From the NCBI RefSeq assembly GCF_002222615.2, contig NZ_CP022412.2, forward strand, positions 868,001 through 932,000: DNA of 64,000 nt, in the 5' to 3' direction. This document shows positions 17,830 to 28,200 of this stretch, piece after piece. The DNA is from Bacteroides caccae (GTDB lineage: Bacteria > Bacteroidota > Bacteroidia > Bacteroidales > Bacteroidaceae). The stretch's first letter is position 1, and every line of letters begins with the position of its first letter. The position numbers and the translations under genes are program-made. The notes beneath the pieces were generated by a model. That model had not been told where the DNA came from, searched no databases, and saw nothing but the letters and a program-made list of their open reading frames with translations.

Positions 17830-20643
17830 ATGAAAAATATATTCGCTATTCTTTTATTATGTTCCACTATCGTATGTTGTGCGTGTGGTAGTGAAGACGA
17901 GAAGGAGATGATTACTCCGGTATTGGAAGTGGGAAGTAAAAATGTATATGTCGGTGAGAGCGCTGTGACCAGGGAGATTTCTATAACCTCCAATGTGGAA
18001 TGGTCCGCTTCTGTGGCTTCCGAAGGTCAAGCTTGGTGCCACGTTGATTTGCAGTCGGACCGGCTTTTGATTCATATTGATGAAAACACGGAAAAGGATG
18101 TTCGAAAAACCTCTATTCAGATAGCTGCTTCTCAGTTGAAAGAAACCATTCAAGTGGCACAACTAGGCTGGGGAAAAGCTATTCTGGTATCACCGAAAAG
18201 TATAAAAGTACTTCCGATAGGAGAGGAATTCTCTTTCGAAGTAACTGCTAATATAGAATATAATGTTGAAATAGAAGAAGGGTGCAACTGGATACATGTA
18301 GTACCTAAAACCCGTTCTACTCACGAAATGGTGACAAATACATTTGTTTATAAAGCTGATTTGAACGCGACTGAATATCGTGAGACTACTATTTGGGTGA
18401 AAGATAAGGATGAGAACTCAGAAATTGAATCAGGTTCGCTGACAGTTACTCAGGAGAAAATGAAAGATAATTATGAGTCTACCGGCATTGAGGGGATTAA
18501 AGAGGATATCAAGGTACAGGTTATACGTGGTGAGGCCAATAAAGCACAATCTATCAGTGAAGGAATTGAAAAAACGTTCGATGGGGATATGAACACAATC
18601 TACCATTCTCCATATAATGATAATAAAGTGACGGAAGAGTCGCCTGCAATATTAACTTATTATTTTGATGAAGGTGCTGATATGGATTATTTAGTGTATT
18701 ATCCTCGTACAGATGGCGGTGCTAACGGTCGGTTTAAGGAAGTGGAGATTCGCGTGCGTTCTAATGCCAATACCTATGGAACCGATGAGTGGACTACTGT
18801 TATCAAGAAAAATCTCGGTGGTTCTTCCAGTGCCGCTCGTATTGATTTTCCGATGTCTCAGATTGGAGTATCTGCTGTGCAGATTGTGGTTAACTCGGGT
18901 ATAGGAGATTTTGCCTCATGCGCAGAAATGGAGTTTTATAAAAAGAATCCCGATCCTTTTGACTATTCAGTATTGTTTACTGACGCTAGTTGTAGTGAAC
19001 TCAAGCCGGGTGTCACTGAAGAAGATATTCAAAACTGCAATTACTCATTTTTCAAGAACATAGCTTATTATATGTATCGTCAGAAGTATCCCCGGGAATT
19101 TCGTATAGCTGAGTTTAAGGCTTATCCTCATCCGGATATACAGAAAGCAATTAATAAGACCAGTGCTTATAGTCTGCTTGATAATCCGACAGGCATTTAC
19201 GTCGCACAGGGACAAGAACTCGTTGTATTAGTGGCCGATGCGCATAATGAGGACATGGGTATATGTATACAGAATCTGGATAAACCGGGGGGAGACGGAT
19301 TTGGAGGAGATACTTATCCGTTGACGACAGGAGTCAATAAGATAAAAGTGAAAAACAAAGGACTTGTGTATGTGATATATCATACTACGTCTTTAGAAGA
19401 ACTGGCAGGCAAGCAACCGGTGAAAATTCATTTTGCTTCGGGTAAAGTAAACGGATATTTTGATAGCAATAAACATGAAGCCTCCCGTTGGTCGGAATTA
19501 TTGAACAATACGGTATGTGGCTATTTTGATGTATTGGGGACTTATGCGCATCTGACTTTTCCGGTAAATCGTCTGCGTAATTCTACCGGAAACAGGGGCA
19601 AGGAACTGATTGATTTATATGATGAGATTGTAGAAAAGGAGCAGATATTTATGGGACTGAAGAAATATGGCGGTATGTTTATGAATCGTATGTATTTGAA
19701 TGTAATGTATCATAATTTTATGTATGCCAGCGATTATCACACAGCTTATCATGATGATACGATGGATGAACTGTGTAATCCTGACAGACTGAAAACAACC
19801 GGCTGTTGGGGACCTGCTCATGAAATAGGACATTGTAACCAGACACGTCCGGGACTGAAATGGCATGGTCTTACTGAGGTGACAAATAATATTATGTCTC
19901 AATATATTCAAACAACTGTTTGGGGCAATACTTCGCGTTTGCAATCGGAAGGCTGGTACACAAAAGCTTGGGATGAGATTATAGCGAAAAGGCGTGCTCA
20001 TGCTCAAGAAACAGATTTCTTCATGAAACTGGTTCCTTTTTGGCAGTTGGAACTTTACTGGGGAAAAGTGAAAGGGTTTACTCCAAAAGAAAGTAATGGT
20101 TGGGATGGATTCTATCCACAGATTTATGAGCACATCCGGAAAAACCCTGATTTGCCGACAGCGGGAGAACAGCAACTGGAGTTTGTATATATCTGTTGCT
20201 TAAAAGCCGAGAAAGACTTAACCGGATTTTTTAGAAAATGGGGATTTCTGACTCCGGTAGACGTAACAGTAGATGACTACGGGGATGGTAAAATTATTGT
20301 GACTCAGAAACAGATTGATGAAATACTTGCGAAAATAGATTTGTTAGGTTTTGAAAAGGAAACAGCTGCTTTTGAGTATATTACAGACGATAACCTGAAT
20401 TATTTTATTGAAAATAAACCGGTGCAGGCAGGTACATCTTCCAAAGAGGGTGGTGCGATTACATTGAACAACTGGAAAAATGTTGTTGCTTATGAAGTTG
20501 AAAATGAAAATGGTGAACTTGTTTATGTCGTGAATGCATTAGAACGTCCTTATGGGTTTACAGTTCCCTCCTGGAAAGATTCTTATAAAGTATATGCCGT
20601 ATCTGCTGCTCAAGGGCGTATAGAGGTTACATTTAATAAATGA
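17830..20643 (+). CDS. M60-like zinc metallopeptidase lipoprotein with BACON and F5/8C domains (locus B)
   Basis: A 937-residue lipoprotein (lipobox VCCAC). Two BACON-like domains lie at about 25-115 and 117-215. An F5/8-type-C/CBM32-like domain spans about 225-375 (IEKTFDGDMNTIYHSPY). A peptidase M60-like region runs from about 425 on. The gluzincin motif is HEIGH (H664, E665, H668) and the third zinc ligand is Glu683 in WHGLTEVTNN. M60 peptidases of gut Bacteroides cut O-glycosylated proteins and need the glycan for binding. The protein should therefore be a surface mucin-type glycoprotease. The domain order is the same as in the third M60 protein (38539), which points to duplication. All catalytic residues are present. 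Confidence 0.92.
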   Translation: MKNIFAILLLCSTIVCCACGSEDEKEMITPVLEVGSKNVYVGESAVTREISITSNVEWSASVASEGQAWCHVDLQSDRLLIHIDENTEKDVRKTSIQIAASQLKETIQVAQLGWGKAILVSPKSIKVLPIGEEFSFEVTANIEYNVEIEEGCNWIHVVPKTRSTHEMVTNTFVYKADLNATEYRETTIWVKDKDENSEIESGSLTVTQEKMKDNYESTGIEGIKEDIKVQVIRGEANKAQSISEGIEKTFDGDMNTIYHSPYNDNKVTEESPAILTYYFDEGADMDYLVYYPRTDGGANGRFKEVEIRVRSNANTYGTDEWTTVIKKNLGGSSSAARIDFPMSQIGVSAVQIVVNSGIGDFASCAEMEFYKKNPDPFDYSVLFTDASCSELKPGVTEEDIQNCNYSFFKNIAYYMYRQKYPREFRIAEFKAYPHPDIQKAINKTSAYSLLDNPTGIYVAQGQELVVLVADAHNEDMGICIQNLDKPGGDGFGGDTYPLTTGVNKIKVKNKGLVYVIYHTTSLEELAGKQPVKIHFASGKVNGYFDSNKHEASRWSELLNNTVCGYFDVLGTYAHLTFPVNRLRNSTGNRGKELIDLYDEIVEKEQIFMGLKKYGGMFMNRMYLNVMYHNFMYASDYHTAYHDDTMDELCNPDRLKTTGCWGPAHEIGHCNQTRPGLKWHGLTEVTNNIMSQYIQTTVWGNTSRLQSEGWYTKAWDEIIAKRRAHAQETDFFMKLVPFWQLELYWGKVKGFTPKESNGWDGFYPQIYEHIRKNPDLPTAGEQQLEFVYICCLKAEKDLTGFFRKWGFLTPVDVTVDDYGDGKIIVTQKQIDEILAKIDLLGFEKETAAFEYITDDNLNYFIENKPVQAGTSSKEGGAITLNNWKNVVAYEVENENGELVYVVNALERPYGFTVPSWKDSYKVYAVSAAQGRIEVTFNK

Positions 20644-20686
20644 CTATGATGTTTGAAAATCTTATAAACAATTAAAAACGAGAAGA

Positions 20687-22867
20687 ATGAAGAAACTGTA
20701 TTTGTTTGTATCTCTGCTATTTATGTCTTTACATACCCTTTGGGCATGGGACAATCATATTCTAATATCCACTCCCCGAACCTCTCTCCTTCTTTATGCG
20801 GAAAAAGGTAACAGTTTACGTTTTCAATATTTAGGGGATAAAATCACTTCCGGGCAGATTCCTCATATTTATAGTAGTGGGAATGGGTTAAACCGGCCTG
20901 CTTATCCTGTGTTCGGAACAAGTTGCTCACAAACACCTGCTTTGCAGGTGGAACATGCAAACGGAGATTGGACCTTGGATATGGTAGCCGAGAGTGTAGA
21001 AACTCAAATAATAGAGAATGCACATCAAACTGTGATTACGCTTGTTGATAAATTATATCCTTTCGTTGTGAAACTGTATTATAAGGCTTATGATAATGTA
21101 GATATGATAGAGACTTGGGCGGAAATTTCACATACGGAAAAAAAAGCTGTAGCGTTGAAACGTTTTGATTCAGGACATTTTCTTTTGAGTCAGAATGATG
21201 TCTGGGTTTCCCATATGCATGGTTCATGGGCTTCGGAGACTTTTGTGACTACTGAAAGGTTGGAGTCCGGAATGAAAGTCATTAAAAATATGGATGGAGC
21301 AAGAAATGGGCAGAATGATCATGCGGAAATTATGTTGTCGTTGGACGGAAAACCGAATGAAAATACAGGTCGTGTAGTAGGAGCTGCCCTTTGCTGGAGT
21401 GGTAATTATAAGTTTCGTATTGATACGGATAATAATTCAGTTCACCATATTTTCGCAGGAATCAATGATGAGGCTTCAGAGTATAAATTAGAACCTAAAG
21501 AGGTATTTGTAACTCCCAAACTGGCAATAACTTATTCACAGGAAGGCTTAAGTGGAGCCAGTCGTAATTTTCATCGTTGGGCACGTAATAATCGATTGCA
21601 TGACGGCTGGGGTACACGTGATATTTTACTCAATAGTTGGGAAGGCGTTTATTTTGGAGTCAATGAAACCGGTATGGATCAGATGATGAGTGATATCGCC
21701 GGTATGGGAGGTGAGCTCTTTGTTATGGACGACGGGTGGTTTGGAGATAAATATCCTCGTAACAATGATGTATCTTCATTGGGAGATTGGGTAGTAGATA
21801 CACGCAAATTACCTAAAGGAATAAAGGGACTGACGGATACTGCCAAGAAGTATGGCATCAAGTTTGGAATCTGGATTGAGCCGGAAAGCACGAATAGCCA
21901 AAGTGAGTTGTTTGAGAAACATCCCGACTGGGTGCTTCAGGTAAAAGGACGCACGTTCAATTATGGACGTGGAGGAACACAGTTGTTATTGGATATGTGT
22001 AATCCTAAAGTACAGGATTTTGCATTTAATTTCGTAGATACTTTGTTGACAAACTATCCTGAAATAGCGTATCTTAAATGGGATGCCAATACGGAACTGA
22101 AGAATTATGGTTCTACTTATTTGCCTAAGGATAAGCAGTCGCATATTTATATTGATTATCATCGCGGGCTGATTAAGGTACTTGAACGTATCCGTGCAAA
22201 ATATCCGAAGGTTGTTATTCAAGCTTGTGGCGGTGGAGGCGGTCGCGTTAATTATGGTGTGATGCCTTATAATGATGAATTTTGGGTAAGTGATAATACA
22301 GATGCTTTGCAACGTATCTATATGCAATGGGGTACTTCTTATTTTTATCCTTCCAATGCAATGGCACAACACGTAAGTGCTTCGCCTAATCACCAGACAG
22401 GACGCCGTCTTCCTCTTAAATTTCGGTTTGATGTAGCCATGAGCGGGCGTTTGGGAATGGAAATCCAACCGAAGAATATGACGGATGATGAGAAAACGTT
22501 TGCACGAAAATCGATTGAATCTTATAAAGATATTCGTTCGATTGTACAACTGGGTAACCTATACCGTTTGGTTTCTCCTTATGACCGTAAAGGGATGGCA
22601 TCGTTGATGTATACGAACGATGAACAGACAAAAGCGGTATTTTTTGCTTATAAGATAGAGCATTTCGTTAATCAGGTAATGCCTCGTATACGTTTGGCCG
22701 GACTTGACCCGCAAAAGACCTACAAATTGAGAGAAGTTACTCCCACTGGGAAACCTTGTTCGTTGGACGGGAAATTGATTTCCGGTTCTGTACTTATGAA
22801 TACAGGAATTGCTGTACCTTTGTGGCAGGAATACTCAAGTGTTGTGCTGGAGTTGACAGCCGAATAA
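20687..22867 (+). CDS. GH36 alpha-galactosidase/alpha-GalNAcase-type glycosidase
   Basis: A 726-residue exported enzyme (signal peptide to about residue 20, ending LWAW). The central (beta/alpha)8 region has the GH36 (clan GH-D) motifs: DDGWFGDKYPRNND, WIEPE, nucleophile Asp466 in YLKWDAN, and acid/base Asp536 in WVSDNTD. GH36 members are retaining alpha-galactosidases or alpha-N-acetylgalactosaminidases. In a locus with an O-glycan peptidase, terminal alpha-Gal or alpha-GalNAc (blood-group-like) caps are plausible substrates, but the specificity cannot be read from sequence. It is cotranscribed with the M60 gene (43 bases) and the GH31 gene (36 bases). No lipobox is present, so it is probably periplasmic. 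Confidence 0.88.
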   Translation: MKKLYLFVSLLFMSLHTLWAWDNHILISTPRTSLLLYAEKGNSLRFQYLGDKITSGQIPHIYSSGNGLNRPAYPVFGTSCSQTPALQVEHANGDWTLDMVAESVETQIIENAHQTVITLVDKLYPFVVKLYYKAYDNVDMIETWAEISHTEKKAVALKRFDSGHFLLSQNDVWVSHMHGSWASETFVTTERLESGMKVIKNMDGARNGQNDHAEIMLSLDGKPNENTGRVVGAALCWSGNYKFRIDTDNNSVHHIFAGINDEASEYKLEPKEVFVTPKLAITYSQEGLSGASRNFHRWARNNRLHDGWGTRDILLNSWEGVYFGVNETGMDQMMSDIAGMGGELFVMDDGWFGDKYPRNNDVSSLGDWVVDTRKLPKGIKGLTDTAKKYGIKFGIWIEPESTNSQSELFEKHPDWVLQVKGRTFNYGRGGTQLLLDMCNPKVQDFAFNFVDTLLTNYPEIAYLKWDANTELKNYGSTYLPKDKQSHIYIDYHRGLIKVLERIRAKYPKVVIQACGGGGGRVNYGVMPYNDEFWVSDNTDALQRIYMQWGTSYFYPSNAMAQHVSASPNHQTGRRLPLKFRFDVAMSGRLGMEIQPKNMTDDEKTFARKSIESYKDIRSIVQLGNLYRLVSPYDRKGMASLMYTNDEQTKAVFFAYKIEHFVNQVMPRIRLAGLDPQKTYKLREVTPTGKPCSLDGKLISGSVLMNTGIAVPLWQEYSSVVLELTAE

Positions 22868-22903
22868 TCTATAAATGAATAGTAAAAAAGTAAATATTGA
22901 GTA

Positions 22904-25141
22904 ATGAAAAGAATAAACTTTAAGACAACTTTGATGACAGGGCTATTTGTTCTATTGGGAATGGTGGCCAAGGCGGATAATAATCCCATTGTAGTAGGAA
23001 ATAGTCGTTTTACCTTTATTACGGAGAATCTGGTTCGAATGGAGTATGCTAATCATCAAAAGTTTTTGGATGATTCTACTTTGTTTGCTGTTAACCGTCA
23101 GGCCGGAAATGTAGATGTGAAGGTTGAAAAGAAAGATGGGAAGTATATATTTTCTACGTCAATGATGTCTGTTGAATTTGAGAATGATGGTTTTCCTTTT
23201 GGACAGAATAACGTACGTGTATCTTTTGAAATGGACGGAAAGCGTAAAAGCTGGTGTATGACGGACGAACAGCGAAATAATTTGGGAGGTGCTATCACTA
23301 CACTTGATGCAATAGGCAGCCCTATTCCTCTTCAGGAAGGATTATTGAGCCGTGACGGTTGGTATCTGATTAATGATACAGGTAAAGATGTTTATAAAAA
23401 TGGCTGGTTGTCAGTTCGGGATCGGGACCATGTACAGGATTTATATTTATTTGTTTATGGCAACGATTATAAGTCTGCTTTGCGCTCTCTTAAAGCGATT
23501 AGCGGAGCAGTTCCTATGACGCGTAAATATGTGCATGGTTCCTGGTATTGTCGTTGGTGGCAATATACGGCAGATGATTACCGTGATTTGGTAAAAGGAT
23601 ATCATGAACATGATTTTCCGTTGGACATTATGGTATTTGATATGGATTGGCATCGTAAAGACGGAAAGATTGGTACCGGACATGCTTTTACACGCGGGTG
23701 GACCGGATATAGTTGGAATCGTAAACTGATACCCGATCCGGGAGCATTAATCCGGGAGTTTCATGATCAACAAATTTATGTAACAATTAATGAGCATCCA
23801 CATGACGGCATTCGTCCTCATGAGGATGTTTATCCGGAATTTATCCGGGCATTAGGAATAGATGCAGATAAAGATCCTGTCCCTATCTTTGATGCCGGTG
23901 ACCGGAAGTATATGGACGCGTTTATGAGATATGCACATCAGGAAAGTGATTCTATGGGAGTTGCTTTCTGGTGGTTGGATTGGCAACAAGATTATGCGTA
24001 TCCTGTGGTGCGTGGTACAACAACCAAGCATTTACCTTGGTTAAACGAGATATATTATAATTATTCGAAACAGGGTGAACTTCGTGGAACAGGCTTTTCT
24101 CGTTGGGGAGGTTGGGGCGATCACCGTCACCCTATCCAGTTTTCCGGTGATGCAGTCGGTAACTGGAATATGTTGAATTTCGAAGTAAAACTGACTACTA
24201 CCAGTGGCAATGCTGGCTGTTTTTTCTGGGCGCATGACATTGGAGGTTTTTACGATGGCCTGGATTCTGAATTATATACCCGTTGGACACAGTTTGGACT
24301 GCTGAATTCTTCATTACGTATCCATTCTGTAGTAGGTGATAAGATGGATCGTCGTCCATGGCTTTGGGGAGAACGTGAAGAAAAAGCGATGCGGCGTATT
24401 TATCACATGCGTTCGGAATTAATGCCTTACATTTATAGTAGTGTTCGTCAGTGCCATACAGATATGTTACCATTGAATCGTGGGCTTTATATTGAATATC
24501 CTGCCGATAAAGAATCTTATAAACACGAAGAAGAATTTCTTTTTGGTGATTTAATTTTGGCTTCTCCTATTACGCAGGCAGGAAGTGGTAAAGACAAGAT
24601 AGTGAGCCAATCTGTGTGGTTCCCAAGGGGGGACGATTGGTATAGCCTTTTCACCGGTAGTAAATATGAAGGCGGAAAGACGTCCGTTGTAAGCTGCCCG
24701 TTGGAAGAGTTTCCGGTTTTTGTGAAGGGCGGTTGGCCTTTGCCGATGCAACCTTATACTGAACGTATGGCTTCTACTCCGTTAACTACACTTGTGATAC
24801 GTTGTTATCCGGGAAGTGAAGGAAGTGATAATACATATTCATTGTATGAGGATGATGGTTTAACGATGCAGTATGCTAATGGCAATTATGCCACTACTGA
24901 CATGACTTATAAGAAAGAAAATGGGTGTGTAACAGTCCATGTTCATCCCGTGAAAGGTAATTATAAAGGGCAGCCACAAAAGAGGGCTTATCGTATTGAA
25001 CTACCTGGGGTTGATGTGAAATCCAAAGTTAAAGTGAATGGAAAAACGGTTAAACCAATCGTGGACAGTAGCGTGAATGGAATTATCATTTCGGTGAAAG
25101 CTACTGATATACGCAAAGCTGTTGAAATAACTGTAAGATAA
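22904..25141 (+). CDS. GH31-family alpha-glycosidase with variant active-site motif
   Basis: A 745-residue exported protein with signal peptide (to AKA). It has a GH31 N-terminal beta-sandwich (about 25-180), a catalytic barrel (about 200-520) and C-terminal beta domains. The nucleophile is Asp359 in FWWLDWQQD, and the acid/base is Asp416 in FSGDAVGNW. The nucleophile segment differs from the usual GH31 W-x-D-M-N/E and belongs to a less-studied branch. Retaining alpha-glycosidase activity is expected from the family. The sugar is not known. It is the last gene of the locus B operon. A hairpin follows it and the GH2 gene converges on it. Confidence 0.87.
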   Translation: MKRINFKTTLMTGLFVLLGMVAKADNNPIVVGNSRFTFITENLVRMEYANHQKFLDDSTLFAVNRQAGNVDVKVEKKDGKYIFSTSMMSVEFENDGFPFGQNNVRVSFEMDGKRKSWCMTDEQRNNLGGAITTLDAIGSPIPLQEGLLSRDGWYLINDTGKDVYKNGWLSVRDRDHVQDLYLFVYGNDYKSALRSLKAISGAVPMTRKYVHGSWYCRWWQYTADDYRDLVKGYHEHDFPLDIMVFDMDWHRKDGKIGTGHAFTRGWTGYSWNRKLIPDPGALIREFHDQQIYVTINEHPHDGIRPHEDVYPEFIRALGIDADKDPVPIFDAGDRKYMDAFMRYAHQESDSMGVAFWWLDWQQDYAYPVVRGTTTKHLPWLNEIYYNYSKQGELRGTGFSRWGGWGDHRHPIQFSGDAVGNWNMLNFEVKLTTTSGNAGCFFWAHDIGGFYDGLDSELYTRWTQFGLLNSSLRIHSVVGDKMDRRPWLWGEREEKAMRRIYHMRSELMPYIYSSVRQCHTDMLPLNRGLYIEYPADKESYKHEEEFLFGDLILASPITQAGSGKDKIVSQSVWFPRGDDWYSLFTGSKYEGGKTSVVSCPLEEFPVFVKGGWPLPMQPYTERMASTPLTTLVIRCYPGSEGSDNTYSLYEDDGLTMQYANGNYATTDMTYKKENGCVTVHVHPVKGNYKGQPQKRAYRIELPGVDVKSKVKVNGKTVKPIVDSSVNGIIISVKATDIRKAVEITVR

Positions 25142-25176
25142 TTGTTTTGTGGATAATGTCGGGCTGTTTCAGGGAA

Positions 25177-25224
25177 TGAACTGTATCCCAAAAGTTTTGT
25201 GTCTAACTTTTGGGGTGCAGTTCA
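25177..25224. repeat. 48-bp inverted repeat between convergent genes, IS-end-like
   Basis: Two 20-base arms (25177-25196 and 25205-25224) pair completely if two G:U pairs are allowed, with an 8-base loop. The outer ends read TG...CA and the arm TGAACTGCACCCCAAAAGTT resembles terminal repeats of IS3-type elements. It could be an internally deleted element or a bidirectional terminator for the GH31 (+) and GH2 (-) genes. No target duplication is obvious. Confidence 0.6.
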
Positions 25225-25276
25225 ATTGAAGTGAGCCCTCTTTATTGGAAATCTTTGGTGTAAGAGTATTGACTAC

Positions 25277-28200
25277 TTATTGTTTTATGAATGCTATTTG
25301 GCTAATCATTAGGTTACCTCCTTGTTTCGTATGGGTTTTGAGAACTATTTTTCCGTCATTTGTATCTTCTCTCATAATGAATAGTTTCACCCACCGTTCT
25401 TTTCCTTTCTGATTTTCTAAAATGGACTCTCGTCCTTCGATTGATAAGAGCCCTGCTCTATTTTGGTGATTCCAGTCTTCAAATTTTACATATAAGTCTC
25501 CAATAATACCTTCCGGAGTTTGTATTTCAATTGTCATATTTTTGCCTGTCCAGGCTGTCCCTTTTTCATCTTTCCAGATATTATCACAAGTAACTTTGTA
25601 TTTACAACGTTCGTCTTGTATTTCAGTATGGTCGAGCGTGGCTGTCCAAGGAGCAGAACCGGAATTCTTCATTTGCTTCCCGCATGATATATAAAGAATT
25701 GAGTTTTCAAATCCTTTAGGAACGGAAACCATTGCTTTAGGAGTATATGCAAACATCTTCTTCAGTGTATCAATTTCTATTGAATAAGAAGGATTGAAGT
25801 TCGATTGTGTCATATAATGTAATAAGCTGTATTTTAGTTGTCGTGCTACCGGTGAATCCAAATTCAGGTTGTAACCGCAGACTAATAATTTGCCTTTGCT
25901 CACTTTACATTCGAAGATAGAAGCTAGTTTGTCGTTGATATGGAAGTCGCTTACCGGTTGTACAATGGGGTGTAATTGAGGGTGTTCGTTGATGATAAAC
26001 GAACGGCCTTGTGTTATTTCTTTCCATTGCCAGTCAGTATAATTGTCGGTTGGAAATTGCGAGAATGCAGGGTGAGCTTTGTCTATCCATGCCCCTAGGG
26101 TGGTGTTGCTTTGACCGGGAAAGAAAGAAGTAGACCAGAACAAAGGTGTGAAGTAAAGAGGGGTGGAGTTATCCTTTTTCCCGAGTTGATCTGCCACTAA
26201 CAATACTTTCTTTCCTTGTTCCAAGGCACTAATGACAGTCGAATCAAATTTGTCGTGAATGATGATATTGGTTTGTGGCATGTTATAAGGAGGATATACC
26301 CAAATACTCCAACGGTTGTGATAAGGTGTGCCGCTAATGGTGACATCGAGGTAATATTTTCCCGGTGATGTAATTTCGGAGAGATCGATAGATAAAGAAT
26401 CTACCTGATTTACTTTTCCGGATGATAAGGGCACTTCTCTGCTGCCTTGCTGTTGCAGTTTGCCTGTTTCGTCGGTTAAAGTCCATATCGTAGGTGTAAT
26501 TAGAGTTGTATCACTGTAGTTTGCCACTTGGATTTGAGCTTTGAACGTCTCGTCCGTTTGCCAGGTATATTTGTGGAAACGTGCCAGAGGGACAATGTCG
26601 TTGGAATAACATCGGAATTGTTCGGGCGTGATGATTCCTTTGGAATCCCAAAATGAATCTAACCAACCGACTAAAGCTTCTCCCTGTCCCGAATAATCAG
26701 TCATACTTAACATTTGGAATCCGGCACATGAGGGGGTACGCAGTAAATTTTCAATCAAACCTTTATATAAGATTGTTTGTAATGCTCCACTGGCTTCATG
26801 GAATTTTCTGTCCTGGTGTTCTATATGATTTTTTACGGCTTGTTGGCGTAAGCTTTCAAGATTTCTGGCTTCCAATACACCGGTATATTTATCTATCTCG
26901 TTCCAAAGAGGATAAACTGGATATTGACCGACTTCATGGGCGATGATCGGGATTGTTGCCTTAGAGTAGATAGATTCTCGGTCATTGTCAGTGCCGGAAC
27001 CGTTTATGCCATAAGTACCGCCTGTCTGGGGTATGTTGTGAGTGACCATATATTGATCTGCCGGCATAATCTTTCGGGCGGTAGAAATAGCGTAAAGTCT
27101 GCGTGGATCTTTTTCTTGCAAAGATTTAATCCATTGTTGCATGATATCAAAGTTTGAGTTGCCTAATTCATTTCCAATACAAAGCATAGTGAAAGAAGGG
27201 TGATTACCGTAAGCCTCAATCATACGTTGCAGTTCTTCCGGTACAAATTTATCTGCACTTGGATTATGCCCCAATCCTTTCGGCAGTCCGCGTGTGGTCA
27301 TTTCAGGGCGCTCTTTTCTTACGACGGACATCCACCAGTCAATCCATAATACTTCTGCCTGAATATAAATACCAATCCGGTCGGCTGCCGTAAAAGCTGC
27401 CTCGGGAGGACACCATGAGTGGAAACGCACATGATTGAGTCCGTATGATTTGTAAATACGGAAAATACGTTCCCATTCCTGAATGTCGCAAGAGGGATAA
27501 CCGGTAAGGGGAAAATGGAGGCAATCCAGATTACCTCGCATGAATACGGGTCGGTTGTTGATTAGAATCTTTGATCGGGAAGCAGTAACATTACGAAATC
27601 CGAAATCAACCGTTTTAAGTTGGGATTGTCCTTTTTGCGTGATACATATCTCCAACCGGTATAGGTTTGGGTGTAGGTCGTCCCAGTGTTTCACGGCTTG
27701 CCGGATATTCAATGTTTCCCGGTGATGTTGTATTCCTTTTTCTCCTTTTATTTCTTTTTTGTATGCGTATATTTTCTTTTTGCTTCCAATTTCTTTCAAT
27801 GTATAGGAAACCTCTCCTTTCAATGTCTTATTTGAATGATTTTGTATATCGAAGGAAATATCCAAGCGATTGTCAGATGTATGGGGATATACTTTGATCC
27901 GGTCTATTGAAAGTGTGGGTGAAGATTGTAGTTCTATTTTTCCGAGGATACCATTCCAGATAATCTGAGTGTATTCTCCGTATGAATGGCCCTTATCACC
28001 TATATTGTATATCATGTCGTTGTTGATACGGATTGCTATTCGATGTTTTCCGGGATTTAAAGTTCCTAAACGATGATAATGTGGAGTTCCTAATCCTTCC
28101 TGTGTATCAATGAAACGTCCGTCAATCCAGACTTTTGACTCCCACAGCACACGTTCCAGATAAAGTGTTATTTCTTTTCCCTGCCAATTTTGAGGAATGA

